This document shows positions 9,388 through 18,292 of a stretch of 49,154 bases of DNA, piece after piece. The notes beneath the pieces were generated by a model. The model did not search any database. It had not been told where the DNA came from and was given only the letters and a program-made list of their open reading frames with translations. The stretch lies in contig DXZU01000007.1 in the NCBI GenBank assembly GCA_019419525.1, positions 1 to 49,154 of the forward strand, in the 5' to 3' direction. The stretch's first letter is position 1, and each line of letters begins with the position of its first letter. A program made the position numbers and the translations under genes. Origin of the DNA: Collinsella sp. (GTDB lineage: Bacteria; Actinomycetota; Coriobacteriia; Coriobacteriales; Coriobacteriaceae).

Positions 9388-9423
9388 GGGGGCGCCGCGG
9401 ATTGGTTCCGCGGCGTCCCCTTT
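9388..9423 (+). terminator. Intrinsic terminator after glmM
   Basis: A 13-bp stem (GGGGGCGCCGCGG / CCGCGGCGTCCCC, with one G.T pair) and a 7-nt loop are followed by TTT. It lies between the convergent glmM and carboxypeptidase genes and may also act on the minus strand. Confidence 0.8.
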
Positions 9424-9445
9424 GCGTTGGCGTGTCGGTTATGCC

Positions 9446-11029
9446 TTACAGTTCGTAGAGCGTGGTGAACTTGTCCTGCAGGTAGCTGCAGTAGTAGCGG
9501 GCATCGAACGCCATGCCGCACGCGCCCTTGATGAGCTCCGGCGCGTCCTTGGCGCGGCCCCACTGCCAAATGTGCTCGCCCAGCCAGGCGCGGACGGGTG
9601 TCAGGTCGCCGCTCGCACAGGCGCCGTTGAGGTCGACACCGTCGCGGCACATGGCCGGCACAAACATGGCGTCGTAGGCGCTGCCCAGCGCATAGGTGGG
9701 GAAGTAGCCAAACGAGCCGCCGCTCCAGTGCGTATCCTGCAGGCAACCACGCGTGTCGTCGGGAACGGGGATGCCCAGGTACTCGTTCATAAAGCGATTC
9801 CAAAGCGCGGGGATATCCTTGGCTGTGGCCTCGCCGGCAAACAGCATGCGCTCGATCTCGTAGCGCACCATAACGTGCAGCGGATAGGTGAGCTCGTCGG
9901 CCTCGGTGCGGATCAACGACGGCTGCGCGATGTTCACGGCGCGGTAGAGCGTGTCCTCGTCGACGTCGCCGTAGACCTCGGGCGCGTGGCGGCGCAGCAC
10001 CTCGAGCAGCGGTCCCATAAAGGCGCGGCTGCGACCCACGGTGTTCTCGAAAAAGCGGCTCTGGCTCTCGTGGATGCCCATGGAGGTGCCGCCCTCAAGA
10101 CAGGTGCGCGCATAGGCGGGATTGACGCCCAGCTCGTACATGGCATGTCCCGCCTCGTGGATGATGCTGTAGACGTTGGAGATGCAATCGTTCTCGTAGA
10201 TGTGTGTCGCGATGCGCGCGTCACCCACGGCAAAGCCCTCGCTAAACGGGTGTTCGGTAAAGGCAAGCGTGGTGTCGTTCAGGTTCAGGCCGACGAGCTT
10301 CATAAGGTCGAAGCTCATGGCGCGCTGGGCGGCCTCGGGCACGCGGGCGTGCAAAAAGTCGGCAGCGGGCTGCTGGCCGCGCTCGCCGATGGCGTGCACG
10401 AGCGGCACGACCGTCGCCTTGACCTCATCGCAAAACGCATCGAAGCTCTTGGCGGAAAGGCCGCGCTCGTACTGGTCGAGCCAAACGTCGTATGGGTCGC
10501 GCTTGGGGTCCATGAGTTCGGCCTGATGCTTAAGTTGGGCGACGATTCTATCCACATAGGGCTCAAAACTCGCCCAGTCGTTGGCCGTCTTGGCCTTGTG
10601 CCACACGGCGTCGGCCTCGCAGGTGAGCCTGGTCCAGGCCTCGGCCTCCTCGGTAGGAATAACGCTTGCCTCGCGCTGGTCGCGGCCGAGCACGCGGATC
10701 TCGTCGAGCAGCTGCGGGTCGTCTACGTGTCCGCCTGCAACCGTCTCGCGCGCTAACGAGCGTACGAGCTCAACGGACTTCTCGCTGGTCAGTAGCTTGT
10801 GATGCTCGCCGGCAAGCGTGCCCATGGCGTCGGCACGGGCGGCAGCACCGTTGGCAGGAGCAATCGTCGCTCCATCGAACTCGGCAATCTTGAGCAGGTG
10901 CTCGCGAGACCACAGCTTGCCCTCGAGTTTGCGGAACTTTTTGACGGCCTTGTCGACTTTAGCAGCCTTGACGCCCTTGGCAGCCTTTGCCACGGCGGCC
11001 TGGGCCTTCTTATCGAGTTTCTTTCCCAT
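9446..11029 (-). CDS. M32-family metallocarboxypeptidase
   Basis: This 527-aa protein is a carboxypeptidase Taq-type (peptidase family M32) enzyme that removes C-terminal amino acids. The zinc site HEAGHAMYELG lies near residue 287, and the family's GIHESQSRFFEN segment follows about 40 residues later. Length fits the family. The N-terminus is an unusual Lys/Ala-rich extension (KKLDKKAQAAVAKAAKGVKA) before the usual start of the domain. No signal peptide is seen, so it is probably cytosolic. The ATG at 11029 has AAGGA upstream. It is divergent from the pheST T-box leader. Confidence 0.92.
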   Translation of the reverse strand: MGKKLDKKAQAAVAKAAKGVKAAKVDKAVKKFRKLEGKLWSREHLLKIAEFDGATIAPANGAAARADAMGTLAGEHHKLLTSEKSVELVRSLARETVAGGHVDDPQLLDEIRVLGRDQREASVIPTEEAEAWTRLTCEADAVWHKAKTANDWASFEPYVDRIVAQLKHQAELMDPKRDPYDVWLDQYERGLSAKSFDAFCDEVKATVVPLVHAIGERGQQPAADFLHARVPEAAQRAMSFDLMKLVGLNLNDTTLAFTEHPFSEGFAVGDARIATHIYENDCISNVYSIIHEAGHAMYELGVNPAYARTCLEGGTSMGIHESQSRFFENTVGRSRAFMGPLLEVLRRHAPEVYGDVDEDTLYRAVNIAQPSLIRTEADELTYPLHVMVRYEIERMLFAGEATAKDIPALWNRFMNEYLGIPVPDDTRGCLQDTHWSGGSFGYFPTYALGSAYDAMFVPAMCRDGVDLNGACASGDLTPVRAWLGEHIWQWGRAKDAPELIKGACGMAFDARYYCSYLQDKFTTLYEL

Positions 11030-11164
11030 ACCGTATCCTTAATCTCGCAGGCCGAGCGCCGCAGGCGGGTGCGCGGCCAATTTGCACAACTACCTGCCTT
11101 GTACCCAGCGCGAACAAAACGGAACGCGGCGATGCGCTCGCGAAATGTGTTATCCTATAGCCCA

Positions 11165-11448
11165 ATGCGTTGACGGAGAGGGTTTTTGCCCGCCGCGTCG
11201 CCGGCAAGAGAGGGAAGGTCATGGGCTGCAAGCCTTCCTGCGGTGGCAAGGGCCAAGCGTTCACTCCCGAGCAGCGACCTCAACGGGCACGCGGCCAGCG
11301 GCGGCGAAGCCCCAGTAGGGAAGCCGTGAGCCTCGCGATAAGGGGCGCAGAGTGGGCACGGCGGGCCAGACATCCGCCGCGTCAAACAAGGTGGTACCGC
11401 GGAATTCAACCGTCCTTGGGCAATGCACATGCCCGAGGACGGTTTTTT
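11165..11448 (+). ncRNA. T-box leader of pheST (tRNA-Phe sensing)
   Basis: The T-box core AACAAGGTGGTACCGCGG is at 11385-11402 and its antiterminator can compete with the terminator at 11410-11447. The T-box reads the charging state of tRNA-Phe: uncharged tRNA pairs its acceptor end with the GGTGG bulge and blocks termination. A possible specifier codon, TTC, is at 11260-11262 followed by A (GCGTTCACTC), in the expected stem I region, which agrees with pheS downstream. The upstream limit is approximate. A -10-like TATCCT at 11151-11156 would place the transcript start near 11163. Confidence 0.88.
11410..11448 (+). terminator. T-box attenuator terminator
   Basis: The left arm CCGTCCTTGGGC and the right arm GCCCGAGGACGG close an 8- to 10-nt loop, followed by TTTTTT. 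It is the regulated terminator of the T-box leader. Confidence 0.88.
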
Positions 11449-11534
11449 GTTACCGAACCGGGCCGCGTTTTCGCAACGTCAGGCGGCGGTAGTCGCCTCG
11501 GCAAGCGGGGAGCGCGAGAGACGAAAGGGAAGAC

Positions 11535-12611
11535 ATGAGTCTGATTGATGATCTGGTCAAACTCGAGGAAGAGGCCAAGGAGCTCGTCGCAGGCGCCGAC
11601 GACGCCGAGAAGCTCGAGGCCGCGCGCGTCGCGCTGCTCGGCCGCAAGGGCCGCATCACCGGCCTGATGCGCATGATGGGCAAGCTCGCTCCCGAGGATC
11701 GCCCCGTCATGGGCAAGCGCGCCAACGAGATGCGTCAGCTGATCGAGGGCATGCTCAACGAGCGCACCACCGAGATGAAGGCCGCCGCCCTTAAACACGC
11801 ACTCGAGCACGACGCCGTCGACATCTCGCTGCCGGGCATCCGTCCGCAGATCGGTCACCAGCACCTGATCAAGCAGATCATCGAGGAGGCCGAGGACATC
11901 TTCTGCGGCATTGGCTATACCGTCGAGTCTGGCCCCATGGTCGACACCTCCTACTACAACTTCACCGCGCTCAACGCTCCCATGGATCACCCGAGCCGCT
12001 CGGCCCGCGATACCTTCTACGTGGTCGACAACAACCCCGGCAGCGTCGCGCACCCCGAGGCTCACGCCCACGGCGAGTCCGACGTGCTGCTGCGCACCCA
12101 GACCTCGGGCGTGCAGATCCACACCATGGAGTCGCAGAAGCCGCCCATCTACATGATCTGCCCGGGCACCGTCTACCGTCCCGACACGGCCGATGCCTGC
12201 CACCTGCCGCAGTTCAACCAGATCGAGGGCCTGGTCGTCGACGAGGGCATCACCTTTGGCGACCTGAAGGGCACGCTCGACTACTTTGTTAAGTGCATGT
12301 TTGGCGAGGATCGCAAGACGCGTTACCGCCCGCACTTCTTCCCCTTCACCGAGCCCAGCTGCGAGGTGGACGTGAGCTGCCACGTGTGCGGCGGCAAGGG
12401 CTGCAACTTCTGCAAGCACAGCGGCTGGATCGAGATCTTGGGCTGCGGCATGGTCGACCCCAACGTCCTGATCAACTGCGGCATCGACCCCGAGAAGTAC
12501 ACCGGCTTCGCCTTTGGTATTGGCGCCGAGCGCGTCGCGGCCCTGCGCTACGACCTGCCGGACCTGCGAACGCTCATGACAGGCGATATGCGTTTCCTGA
12601 ATCAGTTCTAG
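11535..12611 (+). CDS. pheS: Phenylalanine--tRNA ligase alpha subunit
   Basis: The catalytic subunit of the heterotetrameric (alpha2beta2) PheRS charges tRNA-Phe. The 358-aa length is normal. It has the N-terminal coiled coil, with the LLGRKGRITGLMRMMG segment, then class II motif 1 around SLPGIRPQIGHQHLI, motif 2 around RPHFFPFTEPSCEVDV, and motif 3 around FAFGIGAERVAALRYDLPD at the C-terminus. A CHVCGGKGCNFC cluster sits near residue 285. The ATG at 11535 is preceded by a GGGAAG Shine-Dalgarno. Expression is controlled by the T-box upstream. Confidence 0.97.
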   Translation: MSLIDDLVKLEEEAKELVAGADDAEKLEAARVALLGRKGRITGLMRMMGKLAPEDRPVMGKRANEMRQLIEGMLNERTTEMKAAALKHALEHDAVDISLPGIRPQIGHQHLIKQIIEEAEDIFCGIGYTVESGPMVDTSYYNFTALNAPMDHPSRSARDTFYVVDNNPGSVAHPEAHAHGESDVLLRTQTSGVQIHTMESQKPPIYMICPGTVYRPDTADACHLPQFNQIEGLVVDEGITFGDLKGTLDYFVKCMFGEDRKTRYRPHFFPFTEPSCEVDVSCHVCGGKGCNFCKHSGWIEILGCGMVDPNVLINCGIDPEKYTGFAFGIGAERVAALRYDLPDLRTLMTGDMRFLNQF

Positions 12612-12795
12612 GCTGCGGCTTGCCCAAGCACGGCACCTCGGCGCTCATTCGTCGCTTGCGTACCAAAGTACGCGGCGCTCCTCTTTCGGGCCGATCTGCC
12701 GCACTTGGACAACCCTCGCTTTGTAAGGAATGTTCACAAAGTTGAAGTTTCCACCTGCATCTCTTCGCAGGCTTTCAGTATGAAAGGAGAGCTAG
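12612..12795 (+). other. 184-bp pheS-pheT spacer with a small hairpin
   Basis: No gene is seen. The gap is unusually long for a pheS-pheT operon. It holds a perfect 6-bp hairpin, GCGTAC-caaa-GTACGC, at about 12658-12673, and a GGCGCTC-containing direct repeat on either side of it. There is no U-tract. A good Shine-Dalgarno (AAAGGAGAG) for pheT lies at its end. Confidence 0.45.
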
Positions 12796-15249
12796 ATGCG
12801 TGTTTCTTACGACTGGCTCAAGACCATGATCGATATTCCGGAGGATCCTAAGACCCTTTCGGACGAATATATCCGTACCGGCACCGAGGTCGAGGCGATC
12901 GACACCGTGGGCGAGTCCTTCGACCACGTGGTGACTGCCAAGGTGCTCACCAAGACCCCGCACCCCGATAGCGACCATATGTATGTGTGCTCGGTCGACG
13001 TGGGTGACAAGAATCTCGACGCCGACGGCAACCCCGCTCCGCTGCAGATCGTCTGTGGCGCGCAGAACTTCGAGGCCGGCGACCACATCGTCACGGCCAT
13101 GATCGGCGCAGTTCTGCCCGGCGACGTCAAGATCAAGAAGAGCAAGCTTCGCGGCGTCGTGTCCATGGGCATGAACTGCTCCGCACGCGAGCTCGGCCTG
13201 GGCGGCGACCACTCCGGCATTATGATCCTGCCCGAGGATACGCCCTGCGGCATGCCGTTTGCCGAGTACGTGGGTTCGAGCGACACTGTGCTCGACTGCG
13301 AGATCACGCCCAACCGCCCCGACTGCCTGTCCATGATCGGCATGGCCCGCGAGACCGGCGCCATCTTCGACCGCGATTTCCACGTTGAGCTGCCCGCCAT
13401 CAAGGCCGAGACCGGCCGCGCGACCGACGACGAGCTTTCCGTCGAGATTGCCGACGAGGGCCTGTGCGACCGCTACGTCGCCCGCATCGTACGTAACGTG
13501 AAGGTCGGCCCCTCGCCCGACTGGATGGTCAAGCGCCTTAACGCCCTGGGCGTGCGCCCGCACAACAACATCGTCGACATCACCAACTACGTGATGATGC
13601 TCACCGGTCAGCCGCTGCACGCCTTTGATCTGGACTCCTTTGCCGAGCGCGATGGCCACCGTCGCGTGGTGGTTCGCGCCGCCCAGCAGGATGAGAAGTT
13701 CACGACGCTCGATGGCGAGGAGCGCGTGCTCGACGCCGGCATGGGCCTCATCACCGACGGCGAGCGTCCTGTGGCGCTGGCCGGCGTTATGGGTGGCATG
13801 GATTCCGAGATTGAGGACGATACCGTCGACGTGATGGTCGAGAGCGCCTGCTTCAACGCCGGTCGCACCTCGCACACCAGCCGTGACCTGTCGCTGATCT
13901 CCGACGCCTCCATTCGCTTTGAGCGCCAGGTCGACGAGACCGGTTGCGTGGATGTCGCCAACGTTACCTGCGCGCTGATCGAGGAGATCGCCGGCGGCGA
14001 GGTTGCTCCCGGCTATGTCGACGTTTTCCCCGCGCCCAAGACCATCGACAGCATTAAGCTGCGCCTGGCCCGCGTGCACGCCATCTGCGGCGCCGACATC
14101 GAGCCCGACTTTATCGAGCGTTCGCTCACCCGTCTGGGCTGCACCGTCGAGCGCGACGGCGAGGACTTTATGGTTACCCCGCCGAGCTTCCGTCCCGACC
14201 TGCCGCGCGAGATCGACCTGATCGAGGAGGTCCTGCGCCTATGGGGCATGGGCCGTGTGACGGCGACCATCCCGGCCGCTAAGAACCACATCGGCGGCCT
14301 GACCCGCGAGCAGAAGCTCACCCGCAAGGTCGGCGAGATCCTGCGCGCTTGCGGCCTCAACGAGACCACGACCTTTGGCTTTGCCGCCCCGGGCGACCTG
14401 GAGAAGATCGGCATGCCCACCGAGGGTCGCGGCTGCCCCGTGGTGCTCATGAACCCGCTGGTGGCCGAGCAGACCGAGATGCGCCGCTCGCTGCTGCCGG
14501 GCCTGCTGCAATCCGTGGCCTACAACGAGGCGCACGGTACGCCCAACGTGCACCTGTACGAGGTCGGCAGCCTGTTCCATGGCCGCGAAAACGCCAGCCT
14601 GCCCAAGGAGACCAAGTCCGTGGCGGGTGTGCTCTCGGGCCAGTGGAGCGAGCAGTCCTGGAACATGAAGTACCGTAAGCTGCGCTTCTTCTTTGGCAAG
14701 GGCATTGTCGAGGAGCTGCTCGCCCAGCTGCGCATCGAGAAGGTTCGCTTCCGTCCCGTCGAGGGCGAGAGCTATGCCTTCCTGCAACCGGGTCGTGCTG
14801 CCGAGGTACTCTCGGGCGGTACCGTGCTGGGCTGGGTTGGCGAGATCCACCCCGAGGCGCGCGAGACTATGGGCATTGATGAGGTCGTCGTTGCCTTTGA
14901 GCTCGACCTGGACAAGCTGATCAAGGGCGCCCGCAACCAGGAGAACTACCGTGAGTTCTCGCAGTACCCGGCCGTTGAGCACGACCTTGCTATCGTAGTC
15001 GACAACACTGTGACCTGCGAGGATCTTGAGCGTCGTATTACGAGTGCCGGCGGCAAGCTGCTCGAGGGCGTGCGCCTGTTCGATGTCTACCGCGATCCCA
15101 TCCGTATCGGTGCGGGCAAGAAGTCCATGGCCTTTGCGCTTACGTATCGCTCCGACGACCATACGCTCACCAGCGAAGAGGTCGAAAAAGCGCACCAGAA
15201 GATCGTCACCAAGGTGTGCAAGGGCGTAAACGGCGAGGTCCGCGGCTAG
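12796..15249 (+). CDS. pheT: Phenylalanine--tRNA ligase beta subunit
   Basis: The 817-aa beta subunit carries the tRNA-binding and editing domains of PheRS. Domains in order: an EMAP-like tRNA-binding domain at about residues 40-150 (HPDSDHMYVCSVDVG, GVVSMGMNCSARELGLG), the B3/B4 editing domain around residues 210-370 (RPHNNIVDITNYVM), the B5 domain around 400-475 (FRPDLPREIDLIEEVLRLWG), the catalytic-like core, and a C-terminal ferredoxin-fold anticodon-binding domain (YPAVEHDLAIVVD). Length is typical. It is cotranscribed with pheS despite the 184-bp spacer. A terminator lies about 110 bp downstream. Confidence 0.97.
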   Translation: MRVSYDWLKTMIDIPEDPKTLSDEYIRTGTEVEAIDTVGESFDHVVTAKVLTKTPHPDSDHMYVCSVDVGDKNLDADGNPAPLQIVCGAQNFEAGDHIVTAMIGAVLPGDVKIKKSKLRGVVSMGMNCSARELGLGGDHSGIMILPEDTPCGMPFAEYVGSSDTVLDCEITPNRPDCLSMIGMARETGAIFDRDFHVELPAIKAETGRATDDELSVEIADEGLCDRYVARIVRNVKVGPSPDWMVKRLNALGVRPHNNIVDITNYVMMLTGQPLHAFDLDSFAERDGHRRVVVRAAQQDEKFTTLDGEERVLDAGMGLITDGERPVALAGVMGGMDSEIEDDTVDVMVESACFNAGRTSHTSRDLSLISDASIRFERQVDETGCVDVANVTCALIEEIAGGEVAPGYVDVFPAPKTIDSIKLRLARVHAICGADIEPDFIERSLTRLGCTVERDGEDFMVTPPSFRPDLPREIDLIEEVLRLWGMGRVTATIPAAKNHIGGLTREQKLTRKVGEILRACGLNETTTFGFAAPGDLEKIGMPTEGRGCPVVLMNPLVAEQTEMRRSLLPGLLQSVAYNEAHGTPNVHLYEVGSLFHGRENASLPKETKSVAGVLSGQWSEQSWNMKYRKLRFFFGKGIVEELLAQLRIEKVRFRPVEGESYAFLQPGRAAEVLSGGTVLGWVGEIHPEARETMGIDEVVVAFELDLDKLIKGARNQENYREFSQYPAVEHDLAIVVDNTVTCEDLERRITSAGGKLLEGVRLFDVYRDPIRIGAGKKSMAFALTYRSDDHTLTSEEVEKAHQKIVTKVCKGVNGEVRG

Positions 15250-15357
15250 GTCCTGCGCTGGGGTATGGGTCAGCGGTGGCTGCTGCCGAGTCCTACGTGA
15301 CTGCTGTTTTCGGTATAAGGCACCGTTGAGCCTGCATATATGACACGCGCATTACAT

Positions 15358-15392
15358 AACGGCGTGCTGCTTTGTCGGCAGTGCGCCGTTTT
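15358..15392 (+). terminator. Intrinsic terminator after pheT
   Basis: The outer stem AACGGCG/CGCCGTT, with an inner CTGC/GCAG pairing, is followed by TTTTG. It overlaps the -35 element of the promoter for the metal-transport operon. Confidence 0.6.
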
Positions 15393-15400
15393 GCTATGAT
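15372..15400 (+). promoter_or_regulatory. Promoter of nikMN-nikQ-nikO
   Basis: A -35 TTGTCG (15372-15377) and a -10 TATGAT (15395-15400) are separated by exactly 17 bp. The predicted start, near 15407, lies just before the inverted repeat at 15411-15438. Confidence 0.6.
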
Positions 15401-15410
15401 AGCCCGCGGC

Positions 15411-15438
15411 GTGTTACGAATCTGACATTACGTAACAC
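15411..15438. promoter_or_regulatory. NikR-type operator: GTGTTAC-N14-GTAACAC
   Basis: A perfect inverted repeat, GTGTTAC and GTAACAC, is separated by 14 bp and sits immediately downstream of the predicted transcription start. This form and spacing are what I recall being reported for NikR boxes outside the enterobacteria. A repressor bound here would block the promoter when nickel is plentiful. No nikR gene is in the window. Confidence 0.65.
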
Positions 15439-15495
15439 TGGAAAGGTGATTCAAGCGGCGTTGCAATTCCGTGCGCCGATAACCGGGAGGCGTAC

Positions 15496-16581
15496 ATGCA
15501 CATTCCAGATAATTATCTGTCCCCGCAGACCGATGCCGTCATGGCGGTGGCGATGGTGCCCGTCTGGGCTCACTGTATCAAGAAGGTGCGCGCCACGCTC
15601 GATCGCGAGCACATGGCTTTCCTGGGCATCTGCGCCGCATTTTCCTTCTTGCTTATGATGTTCAACGTGCCGCTGCCCGGCGGCACCACTGGCCACGCCG
15701 TTGGTGGCGCACTCATCGCGCTGCTGCTGGGCCCCGAGGCCGCGGCTATCGCGGTTTCGGTCGCGCTGGCGCTGCAAGCGCTGCTGTTTGGCGACGGCGG
15801 CATCCTGTCCTTTGGCGCTAACTGCTTTAACATGGCCTTCGTGTTGCCGTTTGCCGCAGCCATCGTGTTCCGCGCGCTTAACAGCCGTTTGCACGACAAG
15901 AGCTGGGGCACCTCGGTTTCGGCCATCGCAAGCGGCTGGGTCGGCCTGTGCCTGGCGGCCCTGTGCGCAGCAATCGAGTTTGGTATTCAGCCGATGCTTT
16001 TCACGAATGCTTCGGGCGCTCCGCTGTACTGCCCCTTCCCGCTGTCCATTGCCATTCCGGCCATGATGATCCCGCATATGTTGGTAGCCGGCGTGGTCGA
16101 GGGCGTGGCGACTGCCGCGATCTACGGCTTTATCAAGAAGACGGCGCCGAGCGTTATCGTCGGTCCCGAGGCTTACGACGGCCTGCTGGACGCCGAGGGC
16201 GCAGCCGCCAAGAAGACCTCGCTGGTCCCCACACTCATCCTGGTCGCCGTGCTTGTCGTGGCCACGCCGCTGGGCCTGCTGGCCACGGGTGACGCCTGGG
16301 GTGAGTGGGATGCCGAGGGCGCCGCGACCGCCGTTCAGGAGGCTGGCGACGACAGCCTGCAGGCTTCGGTCGGCCTTGACACCCCGACCTTTGCCGATGC
16401 GCTGCCTACGGGTGATTACCTGCAGGCCTATTCCGAGGAGCAGGGTCTCGGCTTTGCCGGTCAGGCTGCCATGTATATCCTGTCCGGCGTGATTGGCGTG
16501 GCGGTGCTCACCATCGCATTCCGTCTGATCTCGCTGACGGTCAAGGAAAGCGGTGCTCATGGCGATGGTCGAGCTGCCTAG
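15496..16581 (+). CDS. nikM: NikM/CbiM-family substrate-binding membrane protein with fused NikN-like domain
   Basis: This is the substrate-capture (S) component of an energy-coupling-factor importer for Ni2+ or Co2+. The N-terminus MHIPDNYLSP is the family hallmark, and His2 there is part of the metal site in studied CbiM/NikM proteins. About seven membrane segments follow (residues ~10-215), including PGGTTGHAVGGALIALLLGP and FGDGGILSFGANCFNMAF. After ~residue 235 there is a further pair of membrane helices with ATPLGLLATGDAWGEW between them and a periplasmic-side loop, which resembles the NikN/PDGLE module. This fused NikMN layout, with the NikR-like operator upstream, favours nickel over cobalt. 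The next gene overlaps its 3' end by 23 bp. Confidence 0.88.
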   Translation: MHIPDNYLSPQTDAVMAVAMVPVWAHCIKKVRATLDREHMAFLGICAAFSFLLMMFNVPLPGGTTGHAVGGALIALLLGPEAAAIAVSVALALQALLFGDGGILSFGANCFNMAFVLPFAAAIVFRALNSRLHDKSWGTSVSAIASGWVGLCLAALCAAIEFGIQPMLFTNASGAPLYCPFPLSIAIPAMMIPHMLVAGVVEGVATAAIYGFIKKTAPSVIVGPEAYDGLLDAEGAAAKKTSLVPTLILVAVLVVATPLGLLATGDAWGEWDAEGAATAVQEAGDDSLQASVGLDTPTFADALPTGDYLQAYSEEQGLGFAGQAAMYILSGVIGVAVLTIAFRLISLTVKESGAHGDGRAA

Positions 16582-17395
16582 CTGGCTTGCGGTCGAGCAG
16601 CGTTACGAGCCCACGGGCGCTCGTCATCGCGTGATGCAAAAGAACGTCCTGCACCTGGCGAGCCTGCTTGAGCGGGTTCGCCTGGGTGGAGGCGCGCACG
16701 AGGGCGGGTCGATGGTCGACCGCGCCCTTTCTTGCGTTTCGGCTCCGGTGCGCCTGGTGGGGATATTCGTTTGCGTCCTGTGCGTGTGCCTGACACAAAG
16801 CCCGCTGTACCTCATGTTGATGGCGGCCATTGCGCTGGTGCTCGTTGCCGTGCGTCCCGTACGCGGGCTGCGCGCGACCTTTGTGCCGGCGCTTGGCGCC
16901 GCGGGGCTCGCAGTGGTTTTGGCGCTGCCTGCCCTGCTGCTGGGTGCTTCCGCTACGGGCGCCATGCTCAAGATTGCGCTCAAGACGTTCATTAACGTGA
17001 CGCTCGTGCTGGGCGTTTCGTGGACCCTCACATGGAGCCGCATGTCGGCGGCGCTCAAGACGCTACATCTGCCCGACGAGGTCATCTTTACGTTTGATAT
17101 GGCGCTCAAGCACATCGAGGTGCTGGGCCGAACGGCGCACGATCTGACCGAATCGGTCATGCTGCGCAGTGTGGGTCGCGCGCCTGAGGGGTTTTCGCGC
17201 ACCGACTCGGTCGCGGGTATCATGGGCATGACGTTTATCAAGGCGATGGAATGCAGCCATGCGATGGACGAGGCCATGCTCTGCCGTGGGTTTGCCGGTG
17301 TGTATCCGGCGCCCGCGCGCGCCGGGCTTGGCTGGCGCGATGCGGTCTATGCGGCCGGCGTGGCGCTGCTGGCAGTGTTGTGCGCCGTGCTGTAG
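16559..17395 (+). CDS. nikQ: NikQ/CbiQ-family energy-coupling transmembrane protein
   Basis: This is the T component that links the substrate-binding protein to the ATPase in an ECF importer. From the ATG at 16559 it is 278 aa. A GTG at 16553 and an ATG at 16565 are alternatives, and AAGGAAAG lies upstream of all three. It has about five membrane segments in residues ~65-160 and near the C-terminus. The conserved coupling-helix motif MLRSVGRA occurs near residue 202, and MLCRGFAG near residue 243 is the second characteristic A-R-G-type motif. Translation is coupled to nikM by overlap. Confidence 0.85.
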   Translation: MAMVELPSWLAVEQRYEPTGARHRVMQKNVLHLASLLERVRLGGGAHEGGSMVDRALSCVSAPVRLVGIFVCVLCVCLTQSPLYLMLMAAIALVLVAVRPVRGLRATFVPALGAAGLAVVLALPALLLGASATGAMLKIALKTFINVTLVLGVSWTLTWSRMSAALKTLHLPDEVIFTFDMALKHIEVLGRTAHDLTESVMLRSVGRAPEGFSRTDSVAGIMGMTFIKAMECSHAMDEAMLCRGFAGVYPAPARAGLGWRDAVYAAGVALLAVLCAVL

Positions 17396-17417
17396 GCGCT
17401 GCTGGTTCCGGCTGGGG

Positions 17418-18212
17418 ATGCAAATGGGGAAGGGCGACGTTTTGGCAAACGATACAAATGGCGCGATGGGCGCGAGCGGTTCTGCTGGCGCCGAGACCAC
17501 GCCGCTCATCGAGTTTCGCGACGTGGTGTTTTCCTATGCGGGGCATACGGTTGTCGATGGTGTGTCGCTGCAGGTCGATTGTGGTGAACTCGTTGCCCTG
17601 CTCGGTCCCAACGGCTGCGGTAAGACGACGATTATGCGCCTTATTAACGGCCTTGAACTCGCGGACACAGGGGCATACCTGTTTGACGGGCATGTGATTG
17701 ATGCGGCGTTTCTAAAGGATTCCGCGGCCGCTCAGCGTTTTCATCAGCGCGTGGGCTTCGTATTCCAAAACGCCGATGCCCAGCTGTTCTGCGCCACGGT
17801 GGGCGAGGAAGTTGCTTTTGGTCCCGCGCAGATGGGTCTGCCGGCAGACGAGCTCGAGCGCCGCGTGCGCGATGCCATGGGGCTGTTCCAGGTTGCCGAC
17901 CTTGCCGACGCCTCTCCCTATCAGCTCTCGGGCGGGCAAAAGAAGCGTGTTGCGCTGGCTGCGGTGGTGTCGATGAACCCGGATATCTTGGTCCTCGACG
18001 AGCCTACCAATGGGCTCGACGAGGATTCATGCGACATCGTGGTCAATTTCTTGCTGGCTTATGTCGCGGCGGGTAAGACGGTCTTGATGAGCACGCATCA
18101 CCAGGATTTGGTGCGACGCCTGGGTGCCCGTGCAATCTATATCGATCGATATCACCATGTGGTCGAGGCGTCTTCGTCGTCGTATGGAACCGAAAGCGGT
18201 GCTACGGACTAG
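17418..18212 (+). CDS. nikO: NikO/CbiO-family ECF transporter ATP-binding protein
   Basis: This is the ATPase of the metal importer. Walker A GPNGCGKTT is near residue 62, the Q-loop FVFQNADAQLF near residue 116, the ABC signature LSGGQKKRV near residue 170, Walker B ILVLDEPTNGLD near residue 190, and the switch His STHH near residue 224. The start is uncertain: the ATG at 17418 has only a weak ribosome binding site, while a TTG at 17441 has GGGGAAGGG at good spacing. The frame is also open much further upstream over nikQ. Total length (264 aa or slightly less) is normal. A modest hairpin at 18233-18250 may end the operon. Confidence 0.88.
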   Translation: MQMGKGDVLANDTNGAMGASGSAGAETTPLIEFRDVVFSYAGHTVVDGVSLQVDCGELVALLGPNGCGKTTIMRLINGLELADTGAYLFDGHVIDAAFLKDSAAAQRFHQRVGFVFQNADAQLFCATVGEEVAFGPAQMGLPADELERRVRDAMGLFQVADLADASPYQLSGGQKKRVALAAVVSMNPDILVLDEPTNGLDEDSCDIVVNFLLAYVAAGKTVLMSTHHQDLVRRLGARAIYIDRYHHVVEASSSSYGTESGATD

Positions 18213-18232
18213 TTGCTGCGTAGAGCGTGCGT

Positions 18233-18250
18233 AGCCGTCCGCGCGGCTTT
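18233..18250 (+). terminator. Possible weak terminator after nikO
   Basis: A 5-bp stem, AGCCG-tccgcg-CGGCT, is followed by only TT. It is weak and could be chance. Confidence 0.3.
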
Positions 18251-18292
18251 GCCGTGATGGTATAGTTATCCAGGTTTTTTATGGGGGTGGCT

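Noticed and set aside
9422..10756. A 444-residue plus-strand frame opposite the carboxypeptidase gene
   Set aside because: It is a shadow frame with no start signal, opposite a clear M32 gene.
15250..15495. A cobalamin riboswitch before the metal-transport operon
   Set aside because: No B12-box or the usual long conserved leader is seen. A NikR-like inverted repeat is present instead.
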